Assembly (NCBI RefSeq): GCF_040412425.1
Contig: NC_089744.1
Span: 37,558,099 to 37,622,098 of the forward strand
Reading direction: 5' to 3'
DNA from: Macrobrachium rosenbergii
Taxonomy: Eukaryota > Arthropoda > Malacostraca > Decapoda > Palaemonidae
Length of the DNA stretch: 64,000 bases
Shown: piece by piece, positions 10,586 through 24,904 of the stretch
How positions within the stretch are numbered: the stretch's first letter is position 1
Layout of the letters: every line of letters starts with the position of its first letter
Notes under the pieces: model-generated
Told to the model about the DNA's origin: nothing
What the model saw: the letters and a program-made list of their open reading frames with translations, nothing else
The model's database searches: none
Program-made: the position numbers and the translations under genes

Positions 10586-13500
10586 CTGTAAATGTTTGCA
10601 GTTATATATCAAAATTAACCATTGAAAATCTATCAGTGTTATACAGTGGTGACAACATACTGCATATAATTTTCTAACTTAACTGATTTTCTCGGCACAA
10701 ATCCGCCACTTTCAAAACTTCCTTCACAAGACCCTGTATCAATGGAAAACAGTAACCACAAGTGCTATCTGATCACTCTGGAAGCTTGGTGGCATTGGGA
10801 GGAAGGCAAATTTACCTTGTAAAGAGGTGTTTGTATAAAAAAAATCTTCATTTACAAATTATATCTGTTTTGGCACTAAAGAACTATCACTTTACAAATG
10901 CTTCAGTGCCCATTTTGACAGGAGTCTTGCTGTTAGCAAGAAAATTATTCTGACTCTCAGGGGTTTAAAGCCCGAGAACTGCTGAATGACTGCATCAGGA
11001 AATCCAAGCACTCAAGTGAATAACATGGGGTAATAAAATAGGCTAGTACACTGTTAGGAAAACTATATTCTGTAACATGTAAGAAAAGAGTCAAACATGG
11101 ACCAAAACACTTACTCTTCATTCACAGCTTATAAATAAGTATGACAGCTGACCAAGCTGTGCAACAAGCAACCAAGATCAAGGAAAAGAGGTAAAGGAGT
11201 CATAAGGATGGAACTTTATAAAATAAGGGATATGTTAATAGAAAATAGCATGCCAAAATAAATGCACATTATAAAGAAGTTAGCACTGTACCATCTACAC
11301 AAAATAGCAATGTCAGATGATGTTTTGAAGCTTTCAACCCAAAGGCATGCTTCTCCTGACCAATGAAGGTCTTGAATGGCACCTTCTCCAAAGGACTGTT
11401 TAATTCATATTAAAAGCATGTTCCAACAAAACTCCTCCTCATCTATAATCTTTAGCTCATCTAAGAACTTTGCTGTAATAATTCCTAACGCAAAATTCAC
11501 TGTAACTGAGCTGGTTCTCCACTAACATCACTGTTTGAAAAAGATACAAAGGGTACTCCTTTTCTCCTTTATCAAATTGAAATTCAATCAAAAAACCTGC
11601 TAATGGCAGCTCTCCATCAAGCTGACAAGTCAGTTTAACAAAATTAACCCTTACTGGACAGATATGCTCTTTTGATCCCCAATAATTGCATATCAAACTC
11701 CCCGATTTGGATCATACGAGTACTGTTATTTTGCGCCACAATACTTGAATGAATTTTGCACAAAAACACTCTATTTGAATAGGCCACAAATGACTTATGG
11801 CACCTCTTATGGCAATACTAACACCTCAGTCCAGGATACGAGGAAGATTAAAGTGACTTTTCTGGGGGAAATGTACTACACCTCCCTATCCCAAGACATC
11901 TTGTTTATATTTGCCTATAAATATACTTAGGGTACTTAGGGATTGCTGTTAGGTTTAGTTCTTATCTTTTACAGTAGTATGTCAGCTTTAATTGTAATTT
12001 TGAAAACTAAAGTACAAAGAAATATTAGAAAAAACATGTACAACTCACTAAAAGGTACTGCATCTCCCATTCCAGTACAGAAACTGTTAATGATTTGTTC
12101 TTATCTCTTATGATACTACGTGAGTTGTAATTGTAATTTTACAAAAGAAAAAAGTTATTAGCAACACCATGTATAACTTTATAAAATTAGCATCCCTTTA
12201 CAAATGTCTTGGAAATATTTGCTTTCAACTTCCCATGGAGGGCACAGAAAATTTTTTAGTGCTTTTTTCTTATACCAAATGCATTTGCATATCTTCGTCT
12301 TTCCACCGATTTCTTTTTTTAAACTGGCCAACCTTAAAGTTTGCCCAGCCTACAGGTGTTCTTAATGTACATTTTAGCCCGGCCTGCAAGGTTTAATACA
12401 GCCGTATGAACACAATATGTGCACTCAGCTCCACAAACTTCCTCACGTAAGAAGCCAGTGATTCATTTCAATCTCAAAAGACTCTACAGCTTCTGTTAAC
12501 ATTAGCAATGTACAAACATTGAACACTTTTAAAAATTTAGAGCTTTTTGTGAACTGTGACAATCTTGCCCAATTTTGAGTACTACAGAAAATGGCACTGA
12601 ACATTACGAAACCATACAACTGAATGAGGAGAGATGGTGAAAAGTGCAGTATGAGGGTCTGGGCATGCAAAATGGATTACAATGACTGACATCTTGTCAT
12701 GGCAGAACAAAAAGCATGTCAGTCTTACAATTAAAAGGGAAACAACAGAAATGCAGTAACACCTGAACTTTGCAGACTTCTGTACTTATTAGATACCATA
12801 TTATGATTATTTTTTCCTAAGCACCATTTTAGATGTGATACATTTTTTTATAAATCTCTTAAATTGAATGATAAGTGTAAAGTACAGTTAGTTAAGAACT
12901 ATGTGGAATTGCTATTAGCTGTAAGATGTCTTGAAAATATTCAAGTGCGGGCTGTAATACAAGGTTTTCATTACTTAACTGCCTTTGTTACTTATATAAC
13001 AGACCAGACCCCTGGAGTTTCTGTCAAGATGAGGTGTTACTGTACAAATAAATCTACAATATAAAAATGTTCTCATTACAAACCAATTTATTTATTAAAA
13101 TAAACAGTAAGAGATGTACAACGAATTTCAAAAACTTTCAAAAAATTGTTACTAACCCTAGTTATGTGCATGGGTCTTCTAATAACAGCATAATAGTTTG
13201 GTGCATATTCTTCTTCCACTGGGTCATGGAATGGCCAAGCATCTTCATGATCACGTAAATGTTCTAAGACTTTGTACATTCCTGTGCGTAGGTCATCTTC
13301 AGTTTGCAAAACCCTTTAAAAAAATTTATGCAATGAAAATATTTATTCTGAGGAGTAACTGTTTTCTCTTACACTATAAAAGCAAAGGAAAATTAAATCA
13401 GCTAGAAAGTTGTATTTTGAGATAAATTCCTAAATTATTTTTCTTCCTAGTTGGCACAGACATGATTCCACCCTGCCAACATTATCAAAGTCAGATGGGA

Positions 13501-16500
13501 TAATAACACTTATGTCTATTTCTGTAATGATGATTGTCATGCCCAAACTAAAGGTTTCCCAAACTAAAGTTTTATCTTCAATTAAAAGTTCATCCTTCCA
13601 CAATCTTCCCATTTGTTCATTGTACAATACTAAAGTTTAGTTGCATCAAATGAAAGTTTTTGGAATTTATGTTTAACTGCTCCCGGCAGCTGCAGTACTT
13701 GCTGCTATTTCTTTGTCTATATTTCCTTATTGATTAGCAGAGCAGAGATCCAGTAGCTTTCAATATGACAGCTTCACTTATTTATGGAAAGAGTAAGTCT
13801 GTCAAAAATGGGATTTTAGACATGAACTTTCAAGTGTTTCTATGACACTCCGAGAATCACTGAAAATAACAAACTGCTGTCAAGGTGTATTTTGAATAAT
13901 TCTAAATGCAAGTAAGATTGAAGAATATTCTTCTGAGAAGAGGCCACTTCAAGTAATGAGAAATTAACTTTTTTATCAAGAGATTAATGAGAAATTAACT
14001 TTTTTATCTAGAGATATGGCATAGCACAGTGAACAGAATTCATTTCATATCTAACCCCATTAACAGAAGAATCTGACATATAAACTTCAATTACAATGAA
14101 GATGATGACATCTGGAATAAGAAAACAGCCTGTAGAAAATACTTACATGTGCGCACTTTTAACTTTCTTCTTAGTTGGTGGTGACGTGACAGAATTGACA
14201 GTATTAACAGCTGGTTCAGAGACAACTGCAGCTGAATTCAACGAGAAAGCCACTGAAGATAATGAGTTATTTGTTTTCCGCCCACTGTATACCTGTCAAA
14301 AGAATAAACAATTTCAGTAATAATTCTTTTCCATTAACTCTACATCATATTCACGATACTCAAGTCATATATTACTAAACAAATCACCACTAAGGAAAAA
14401 CATCCAAAAAGAAGCACTGAATTTTGAAAAGTATATATAATTTTTTATTATTATCATAATTACCGAAAGAAGTTACTAGGACCAATGAGTTCTATTTCTA
14501 GATTCTCATATGGCTCACTTAACAGATTTTATCTTCAGCGGAGATATAAAAGGATATGGATAAAAAGTAAAAGGTAGAAAGTAATATAGCTGGGGGATGA
14601 AAAGACTCTGAACAGAACATTTAATATTATCCAAAGTACTAGGTTAGCTACAAGAGATATCTTAACCAAAACAGGGAATTAAAATTAAAATGTGGACCTC
14701 TAATACAGGTAGGCTTATTCTTATACATTTTCACTAACATAATTCAGATTAAAAAACCATAACTTTAGAGAATAAACGCACCATAATGAAGGTTATGTAA
14801 AAATAATTTTTTCAAGGATTTGTTGTTCTTATAAGAATTTTGGGTACTCATACCAAATATGTTTTTATTGTCAGAACTAATGCAGGATCTGAGGAAGAAG
14901 TCATGAAAACATTAAAGAGGGGCAAGAGGGGAATGAACTGGTGTCTGAAAATCAACATAAGCTTCCCAAGGAAGCAAAGGAAAAAGTAGTCAGGAATGTA
15001 GTAATATAGCTGTTGTGGGGAAGTGCAGGTAAACTCAGTACTGTGTACTGACTGTATCAGATGGTGTCACGAATTCTCACAGTTAAAAACTGTAGAGGGA
15101 ATAAGAGATTTCCATAACCCATACACAGGAGCAAATGGGAAAGAAGAAACAGAGCAGTTCTGCTACCTCAAGAGACCCTGCACTGAGGCAGGAATTGAAA
15201 GAACAGTAGGAGAGTCACTGCATTATTTCTGAAGAGGAAAGATTTCATGGCTGCTCTGTAAGACCTTTACTACTCTATGTTGCAGAAACACTGGAACTGA
15301 CAAGGAAAATGGAAGAGACTTAGAAAAGGTTTGACTACACAAAATGTAAGATTTTGTTACACACATGTTAACTGATCAAGAATTTCCCATTGAAAGGCTC
15401 CTGTGCTTGGGTAGGCACATTAACTAAAAGCCTGTTTGTGATTATGAGTATGTTGTCTACAAAAAGTTTTGCCTGCCTTGCAATTTCTATAATAAATTCA
15501 TTTCAAATTTTTCCAGAGTATTTGCACCTCTGTACAAATTGCTTCAAAAGAATACTAAGTTTCATGGGACAAAGAATAATTAAAATTTATTTTTGCTCAA
15601 AAAGTGCTATGCTTGTACAATTCACCAACTATAGCTGTTCTTGTGCAAAGAAAGTCCAAAGTCCTGCCTTGGCCAGAGAGAGGAATAAAGTTGTAAATAA
15701 GGTCGAAGTCTTTTACAGAGTTCTATCTAGAACTCCACAAACTGAGAGTCAAGTCTAAGAACCAGCAATATACACTGTATGGTGAGGGCTTAAGTGGTCC
15801 CTGCTGAACCAACATACATTGTGATGCATCCACTGTGCCTCTTAAAACTTGTAATGTGGTAGATCTTTGGCTTGGGCAGTTGACAGAAAACCTTCTGAAC
15901 ATAAGCAATTAGCAGAAACCTTTTTGGTTCTACAGAAATGACAGCTTTGGCTGAAACTTCATTTCTGAGACATCTTTAGCTAATTAGACAAAGCAGTTTA
16001 CATTTCAAACCTGGGTATGGGTGGCTAATCACCACAGGACCCCATAGTTAAGATGTGATCCAGATGCAGCCATAAATTGCAGTCAAAGGCTTGCATTCAC
16101 TATCTGCCAAAACCAAAAGACACTGATAAAGACTATGACCAATCTTCATTATGCAACTTCGCTAAAGGTTGTCTCAAATTTTTAAAAAGGAAAGGTATAC
16201 CACAATAGGGGCCCCTTGAAGCAGAATGGAGAGTTGCAGGAGTCAGCTAACTAAATGATTACCTGAAATATTACCTGGGCATCAGCTTAATTATTTGGCC
16301 TGTTGGCCATCTCCAAAACTCTACCAAAGGGAGGACACCCTTGGACTTCATTATGGATGAACTACCTGACATAATCCCCACTACTGTGATGGACAGCCAA
16401 AGTTAGACAGGGGCCTGAAATGGGTGATGTGACAAAACATTGCCTTTAATTCCAATATAGTATGGGATTCATTCTTCATACTGGCCTGTAAACTTGATAC

Positions 16501-19500
16501 CAACAGAACATCTTGCACTGAATTTCTACAGAGAATTCTATTTCTTCCTTGAAGGGAATCATGTGGAAAAGGTGCTCCTTGAATTACTTTGCAATCTGGT
16601 CTGCTCCTGGCCCAGGTTGCAAGTCACATCATCACAGGGGAAAGACTTCATTATAAAAGCTATGTATAGAGGGGCACTTCCCCTAAGGTATTCAACTGGC
16701 TTTCAGCTTTCAATCCTTTACAATCTATTCTTGCTGGAAGGGGGATATTTTACTGAGGAAATTGGAAGGGAGTGTGTTTGGCCATATGCAACTTATAAAC
16801 TTCACAAGCTCTATAGAATTTGCTCTCTTGAGCTTTGCATAGGTTGTTTTACCAAACTTTTCTAGTAGGACTTCACATTTTCTGAGGATTCACAATTATT
16901 CATGGCCTTCAATATCTCACAAGACTTGATCTGCCTAGGTCAGGTGTACGACAGTTTTAATAGAAAGGACATAAAGCATCTAGACTTTTTCAGCCTTAGT
17001 TTCTTTTTTTGGACCTGAAAGATCTCTAGTAGCCATATAATAAGAGTTTCCACCATTCACCAACAGACAAAATGAACAGACAGCAAACAACTGGACTCAT
17101 TTGTCTCAAAAACCGTACTCTATAGAGAAATCAGGTGTTCTACAACTGTTAACAGATCGAAGCACCTGATTGTAAGACATATCAGCAGCAATTCTGTATG
17201 CAACTGATGCAGTTTCCCAACTCCAGAGGCAGGCTATAGTTGGAATTCAGATCTCTTTATCAATAGTATCTACTGTTCATTAATGGGATCTTCAATTGGA
17301 AGTTGTTGGATGCTTCTGTACCATACTCTATTATTAACAGATCCCAATGTACATAACACTTGGCAAAATATCTTATTCAACTGTTAATCACAGTATGTTA
17401 ATTGTAGAACATGGAAAATCCAATGCTAAAGTCTCACCATAACGCAAACTGAAAACCTTTTCTTTTTCTTTGGCCTGGGTGGGTGGGAATAGATGGGAAA
17501 AGGATAGCTGTGTTGTTCTTGCATTGACTAGGTGGAGGAGGGAGTGATGCATAATTGTCCTCACATGTCGAACAGGAATTGCACCACCTACATTTATTTC
17601 TGTCAATTTATTTTGAGACTTCTCTTATACAAACCCATAATTTCCTCTCATTTTAATTCCAAGATGAGTGAGGTAAGAAAGACAAGAAGATCAGATGTCT
17701 TCTCCTATGTTTGGAGCAAGGCCTGCCATGTAAGGCCAAGTTGTATTCCTTTAACAAAAAAGTAAGGTTTTAAGTATATAACAGTTGCCTGTACTCCACA
17801 TAAAGATGCAGAGGGAAGGTCAAACACTCACAAGCAACATGAGGTGTGAAAGCAGGTACCCTGAAACAGCCACACCTCAAATGTGCCAATATTGAGGGAT
17901 GATAATCTTAAGGATGAAGAAAAGGAAGCACCCGCACGATTCATTTCCAACAGACAGTACATAAGCCAGTGACAATTAGCCAAACAAATACATATTGAAA
18001 TATTTACAGATCATATCACACCAGCAAAGCCTGGTAACTGTGGTGGCACCTCCACAAACCACCTCAAAAGGATGACACCAAGTTTAAAGTTACACACAAA
18101 CACCCACGTGGAGGAATAGTCAAGATGAAGAACAAAATGCCTGAGTTTTCTGAAGATAAGTCTTGTCAGCTCAAACTAGACAAAACTAGACTAAAAGAAA
18201 AAGGGCAACACTGTCAAGTCACAAATAACTGGGGACTGACTTTTAGCCTTGAAATCCAAAGAGAGCACAAATGATGACCTGTGCAAAGAGTAAGACATCA
18301 CTGGCAGTTGCTGATGTAGTTGAAAGGGGTACAGGCTATCAACAAATCTAACAAGTAATCATCCGGTTTGTGATGAGACCTGACCAAACTGCTTGATATC
18401 ACAGCTAAGCTGCAACTAGGAAGCTTGACCATATGCCTTGGAGCAAATTGTCTACACTGGAAAAGGTAAGTCTAAAATGTATTGATCAAAGAGTAGATCT
18501 GAGGTGTCCTGTAACACCAAAGGCCAACCCATCCTAGCTGAAAATCCACAAAAAAAGCAGCCCTATATGCCTTCACTGCAGACAATAATGACATCTTGAC
18601 AGTCAAAGAAAGACAAAGTCCACTTCTAACATAAGACCATAATTGCAAAAAAAAAAAAAAAAAAGGCAGAAAAGGTTGCAAAGGAACAAGACTAGCTAGA
18701 TGCTCAGAAAAGAGAGAGAGAGAGCAGACTTGCTCAGTTTGACAGCAGAAGAAAAAGTGAGTGGTGAGGGTGGGAGATTGGGGGATACCCACTCTCGCTG
18801 CACATCTCCACCAGTTAACTACCTTGTTACCAAGATTCAACATTCAATCCAGTTCACACCATAAGGTACTCCTAATATAAAAGGCAATAGTCGTATCCCC
18901 ATAAGAACAAATTGTTGTTTTCAAATTACAACATTTTTCACTCTGACAGTGTTCACACACTGGAAAAGTAGGATAGTAGGATAGTAAAAAAGGACTAAAG
19001 TTACAGCTGGAGGATTCAAGAAATCAAACAACACAAGAAATGAGATAGCAAAATTGCACAGGTGCATAGGTATTATTAATAAAAATAGTGCTGAACAAAA
19101 ATATAAAAATTTTCTTACCTGTGGTTTTGTGTTTTCCTCATCATCATCACTAGAAACTTCTTCCTTCACAACTTTGTTCCGGGAACCTGGCTTTCTCCCT
19201 GGCTTTCTGCCAGGTTTTCGTCCACGTTTTTCCTTCCCTTTTACTTTTAATTTTTCTTCATCTGTATTCTTATTATCATCAATAACAATCTTTTTTCTTC
19301 GTCCACGGCCAACTTTTACCTTGACTTTTGCCTCCTGCTCAATAGGATATTCATCACCACTTTTTGTTTCCACATCTTCACTTTTTATTCTCAATCCCTC
19401 ATCAATGCTTTTTCTCCTTCCCACATCACCATTTTTCTTTTTTATACCTTCATCTATACTCTTTCTTCTTCCAGGACCCTCAACACTTTTTCTCCTACCT

Positions 19501-22500
19501 CTACCTTCTTTCACTTTTGTGTCAGATTCATGGACAGTATTTCTTTTGTCTCTACATTCATCATTGATGTTTCTCACTGGTTCTTCCCACAAATTGTCTT
19601 GGTGATCTGAGTCATCATTTATCTCAATCACTTCAACACTTCTGTCTTCAGAATTATATTTGTTTTTGATATCAGAGCTTTCACTTCTTTTCCTTTCTCT
19701 TGGAGACTTGAGGATGTTTGATGAAGATATCAGCTCATCCATCACATCCTCTTTACTAAAATCACGGGACTTTTTCCTGGAAATCATAAAAATTATAAAA
19801 CACTATGATTTTCACAAATTATATAATTTTGTTCTAATGAACTAATACTCTATTTCCACTGCACAATAAATGTAGGAGTTTTGAAAGTTCCATTATGATG
19901 CAAGGCATTACAATATTAGAACAGCAGTGAGTAAAAAATAAGCATGAAATGATTTATCAAAGATATAAAAAACAAAAAAAATTTACAATAATTTCCATAT
20001 TCATAAATCAAAAACTCTAATTTTACTTACAACACAATTTCAATGTGACATACATTAACTACAGATGTGTCATTCTCAAGAATGAAAACTTAGAGGGTAA
20101 CCTTATATTATTCTCCTTAGATGCAAATCTCAGCAAGAGAGGACATCCCCTTACTAAAGTCACACAAAAAATTTTTTATGCAAACTTCTTGTTTTACTTT
20201 TGCTGAATCACTCTTCAAGAAGGAGGCAAGGCAATGCTGCATAACTTCAACCTTCTTCTCTAACTGCAGATTTATACAACTCTATGGTATCATAGGGATC
20301 TCTGAAACTCCCGCAAAATATGCAAAAAAATCATACAACATTGAAAACCTGCAAGTTTCATCAAAATCCCATTCACCTCAAACCCTAATCTTTTCCTGAA
20401 GTCACTCATGACAGACTAAAGCAAGAAGCACAAAGAATGAAATGAATGATGCCAATAGTAAACAAGTAAAAAAATGTCCAATCGAGTTTTCTGTAAAGTG
20501 TATAATAAAGGCCACCGAAAATAGATCTAACTTTTGGTGGTTTCGGTATAATGCTGTATGAGCCGTGGCCCATGAAACTTTAACCATGTACTGGTGGTGG
20601 CCTGTCCTATATCGTTGCCAGATGCACGATTATAGCTAACTTTAACCTTGAATAAAATAAAAACTACTGAGGCTAGAGGGCTGCAATTCGATATGTTTGA
20701 TGATTGGAGGGTGGATGATCAACATACCAATTTGCAGCCCTCTAGCCTCAGTGGTTTTTAAGATCTGAGGGCGGAAAGAAAAAGTGCGGATGGACAGACA
20801 AAGCCAGCACAATAGTTTTCTTTTACAGAAAAATAAAATGAAGTTTTATATATACTTACCAAGTAATTACTTAGCTAAGAGTTTCTAACTTGACGGCAGC
20901 TTCAATTTTGAAATTCGTGGTAGTGATAGTTTTTTGTTTCTGTAGGTGACTAACTCCGCCCACTTTCAGGGTGAAGAGAGAAACAACTAAGACAAGAGCT
21001 TCACTTCTGTTTATGCTTGAAGGTCCATGTGAGGTGAGGAGGGCGGGCTCCATTTGTAATTACTGGGTAAGTATATATAAAACTTTATTTTATTATAAAA
21101 ATGTCATTTTTATATATTACCCAGTAATTACCTAGGTGAATCCACATTGAAGGAGGTGGGATTCATGGACATCTTGTACTCTAACATTAAAAATTATAAT
21201 GAAATGAGAACAAAAAAAAAAAACTTAGCACTGAAAAAATGCTTGTTGTTTCTTATCTGGTGAGAGAGCTGTGCAGGTAGATACTGCCTTGGGTTGGCGC
21301 TCATCTTGACCGAGTAGTAGTGTGGCGGTATAGGCAGGGTCGCTTCTACTGAAGTGAGCAACTTCGTAGCGGAGGAGTACTCCGATCGCTGACAAAGTAT
21401 GAAGTAAACTTTGCAATGAAGGAAAATCCAATAATTAACAAAGTCAACAATAAAATGCCCCTGCCCAGGGTGCAGTGCAATAAAAACAAAACCAGAGAAA
21501 TAATCTCCTACATCACACATAAAAAACACACATATATAAATAAATAACCACCACCCTACACAGACAAAACTGGTAGGCACTCTAGGTACTTTGTACCCTC
21601 CAGGCTCCCCATGAACTCAACACCTTGACAAGGCGAAGAAAAAAGTAGGAAGTGCTGCTTCCTACGTTCCCTTCCTGAACACTACACCAGCCACAGCCAA
21701 CGGTCCGAGTGTACTACAATCTTCATACGTCGTCTCCACATCTCCTAAATAATGAGTAGCAAAAACAGATCTACATTTCCGGAATGTAGTCTGTAAGATA
21801 GAAATGAGAGAGAGATTATGCTTAAAAACCACTGATGTAGCCGCTCTCACATCCTGAGCTCAAACCTTAAGTCCAGGCAGAACGTTCTCTCCGATTTCAG
21901 TGTGTGCTTCGAGGATCAGGTTTCTAACGAAAAAGGATAAGGCATTTTTAGACATAGGACTGGCCGGGTTCTCTGTCCTCTTGATGTAATGTCTAAGCAC
22001 TCTTACTGGGCACAGACCTCACTCCTCTTCCTCAGGACCCAGGATGTTCAATAAACCTTTAATAGCAAAGGAACGAGGCCATGGCTGTGAAGGATTCTCA
22101 TTTTTTGCCAAGAAGCCAAGGGTAAGGGAACAGACTGCATCACCTTGAGAAAAACCTATCCTTCTGTCTAATGCATGCAGCTCACTCACTCTTCTCGCAG
22201 TGGCTAGCGCAACCAGGAAAATAGTTTTCTTAGTCAGATCCTTCAACAATGATGAACTCATGGGTTCGAATCCTGAGTCAGACAGCCACTTGAGGACTAC
22301 ATCTAATGACCAAGGGCATACCTCCTCCTTGTCAACCTTGGATGTGTCGAAAGACTTAATGAGATCTGAGATATCCTGGTTTGAAGAAATGTCTAAACCT
22401 CTGTGTCTAAAGATTGAGCTAAGCATAGCTCTATATCCTTTTATTGTAGACGAAGAAAGACCCCTGGTGGATCTCAAGTAAAGAAGAAAGTCCGCCACTT

Positions 22501-24844
22501 GAATTATAGTGCTCTTAGAAGAAGAGACGTTATTCTTCTTACACCAAAGTCTAAATACTGCCCATTTTGTCTGGTAGACCTTGTTAGTAGAATGTCGTCT
22601 AATTTTAGAAATAGCTTCTGCCGCAGCTCTTGACAAGCCTTTCACTCGCAAGAGTTTGTGGATAGTCGAAACCCTGTCAGGGCCAGAGTGGATGTGTCCT
22701 GATAAAATTTCCTGTAATGGGGTTGTCTGAGTAGACTTGGGAATGTTGGAAGAAGGCATGGGAAGTCTACTAGTAGTTCGAGAAGCTCCAGGAACCACTC
22801 TTTCCTCGGCTAAAAGGGGGCTTTTAAAGTCATCCTGGCTCTTTGATGCAATTGGAGCTTCTTCAGAACCTCCCTCACCATCCCAAACACAGGGAAGGCA
22901 TAAACATCCAGTCCCGACCAATTTTGCATCATCACATCTGTCGTCCAAGCTCGTTGGTCCGGAAACAGTGAGTAGAACAGGGGAAAACAGTGGTTTTTAG
23001 GTGTCGCGAACAAATCCACCATCAGTTCTTCCCACAACTTCCACAGGTCGGCGCATACTCAATGGTCCAGAGTCCACCCTGTCAGGAGAATTCGTTTGTG
23101 ACGACTGAGTTCGTCTGCCAATATGCTGCACTTCCCTTGAACGAACCAAGTTAACAGCTGGTTCGGTTCTGCTCTGCCCAAAGAAGAAGACTCCTGGCAG
23201 TCTCGCAAAGGGAGAATGAGTGAGTCCCCCCTTGGAGTCTTACATAAGCTAAGGCTGTTGTGTTGTCTGCATGCACCATTATTACTTTGTTGTGTACTTC
23301 CCTTGCGAAATGCTGCAGTCTTAAATGGATGGCTTTCAGTTCTTTGATGTTTATATGCAGAGCCTTCTCTTGCTGGGACCAAACTCCCAAAACTTCTTTT
23401 CCCACCAGAAGAGCTCCCCAACCTATGTCCGACGTGTCAGAGTAGTAGTCTAGGTCGGGGTTCACTACCGAAAGAGACTGTCCCTCCAAAAGTCTGCTTG
23501 CGTCATTCCACCAGTGCAGGTCCTCCTTTATCTCTTGCATTACTGGGAAGATGCATAAGTCCTGATTTATCCTGCGATTCCAAATGACTCTTAAAAAGAA
23601 TTGTAGAGGTCTCATATGCAGCCTTCCCAACCTCACAAACCGTTCAATCGACGAGAGTGCTCAGGAGACTCACCCATTGAGTGCCTGAACACTTCAGAAG
23701 GGAAAGGAAAAGGCTGACTCTTGAGGTAGGCTTCTATCCTTCTGGGGAAGGGAGAAGCCTGAAAATTCTCAGTCGATCTTCATCCCCAAATATAGAATCT
23801 GCTGAGAAGTCAGTTGGGATTTTTGAAGGTTTAACAGCAAACCTAGATCCTGGGTCAAAAGTAATGTCCTTTGAAGGTCCTCCATGCATCTGTCTCTCGT
23901 GGGTGAGCGTATTAACCAATCGTCCAAATATAGGGAAATGTTCACTCCCAGGAAGTGAAGCCAATTGGCCAATGGGGCGAGAACTCGGGTGAACACCTGT
24001 GGTGCTGTTGACAGGCCGAAACATAGCACTCGAAACTGGAAAACTTGATTCCCATGAACGAATCTCAGGTACTTTCTTGAGTCTTGTTGGATGGGAATGT
24101 GGAAGTAAGCATCTTTCATATCGAGAGAAATCATCCAGTCCCCTCGACAAATGGATGATAGGACAGACTAGACTGTTTCCATATGAAACTTCATTTTCTT
24201 TACGTAGACGTTCAGAGCGCTCACATCAAGCACCGGTCTCCATCCTCCCGTGGCTTTTGATACTATAAAAAGCCTGTCGTAAAAACCCCTGGACTCGGTG
24301 TTCTCCACCACTTCTATCGGCTACGACAGAAAGAGTAGATAATGACATCATTCATCCTCAGCCCAATAGCAGCCAAACTACCGATGATGTCAGCCGGCAT
24401 GACATCACGCAACGGCAGGCCAATGGGAACGCTGGAATGAATGATATTCCCAGGTTGCGAAGATCTGTCAGGATCGTGCTTTGCCGCAGAAATTTGGCTT
24501 GAAGTTCGCCGACTGCAACCAATCAGAATTCGCCGTCCGTGACGCCCCACTGAAGCCCGTGTATAAGCTCAGAAGGACCTATGCAATCTGTCAGTCCTCT
24601 ACTAGCTCCCGCTGGAGAATGACAGAAGAGTCTGTCGAAACGTCGCAGCAACAATTGTATAGAACTAACTGTATAGAATATATAAAGAAGCAGAATCCAG
24701 ATTTTGACTTTTTCCCCATGAAATGACAAATATAGGCGAGCTGTTAGCACGCACCTCCACTGAAGAGAAGTCGAAATAAGGAAAATAGAAAAAGTCTTCT
24801 ACAAAATAAATGCAGCTGAAGCAGCAATAATATTCAATAGAACC

Positions 24845-24904
<60 letters not shown>

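Larger units (their letters stand above)
20832..24315 (-). mobile_element. DIRS-like retroelement, copy 2 (5' truncated)
   Basis: It has the 3' inverted terminal repeat (20832-21050), the internal complementary hairpin (21055-21140), then on the minus strand tyrosine recombinase, RNase H and most of the RT. The gag region and 5' repeat are missing: similarity to the RT stops near 24315, where unrelated repetitive sequence begins. It lies in the intron between exons f and g of the CECR2-like gene, in the gene's orientation. Confidence 0.85.

Noticed and set aside
11457..11696. 79-codon open frame on the minus strand between exons i and j
   Set aside because: No splice sites in a matching phase and no family resemblance; the bromodomain is continuous without it.
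16494..16865. 123-codon open frame on the plus strand
   Set aside because: No motif recognised and no coding context; it probably arises by chance within an old repeat.
20486..20831. MicroRNA gene at the long hairpin
   Set aside because: The stem belongs to a repetitive TIR element; without small-RNA data it is reported only as a stem-loop.
24590..24650. Hammerhead-ribozyme-like segment: hairpin GACAG...CTGTC followed by GAAAC, preceded by CTGGAGA
   Set aside because: The core box should read CTGANGA; here the fourth base is G, and no convincing stems I and III with a cleavage site could be drawn by eye. A structure-profile search for hammerhead ribozymes would decide.
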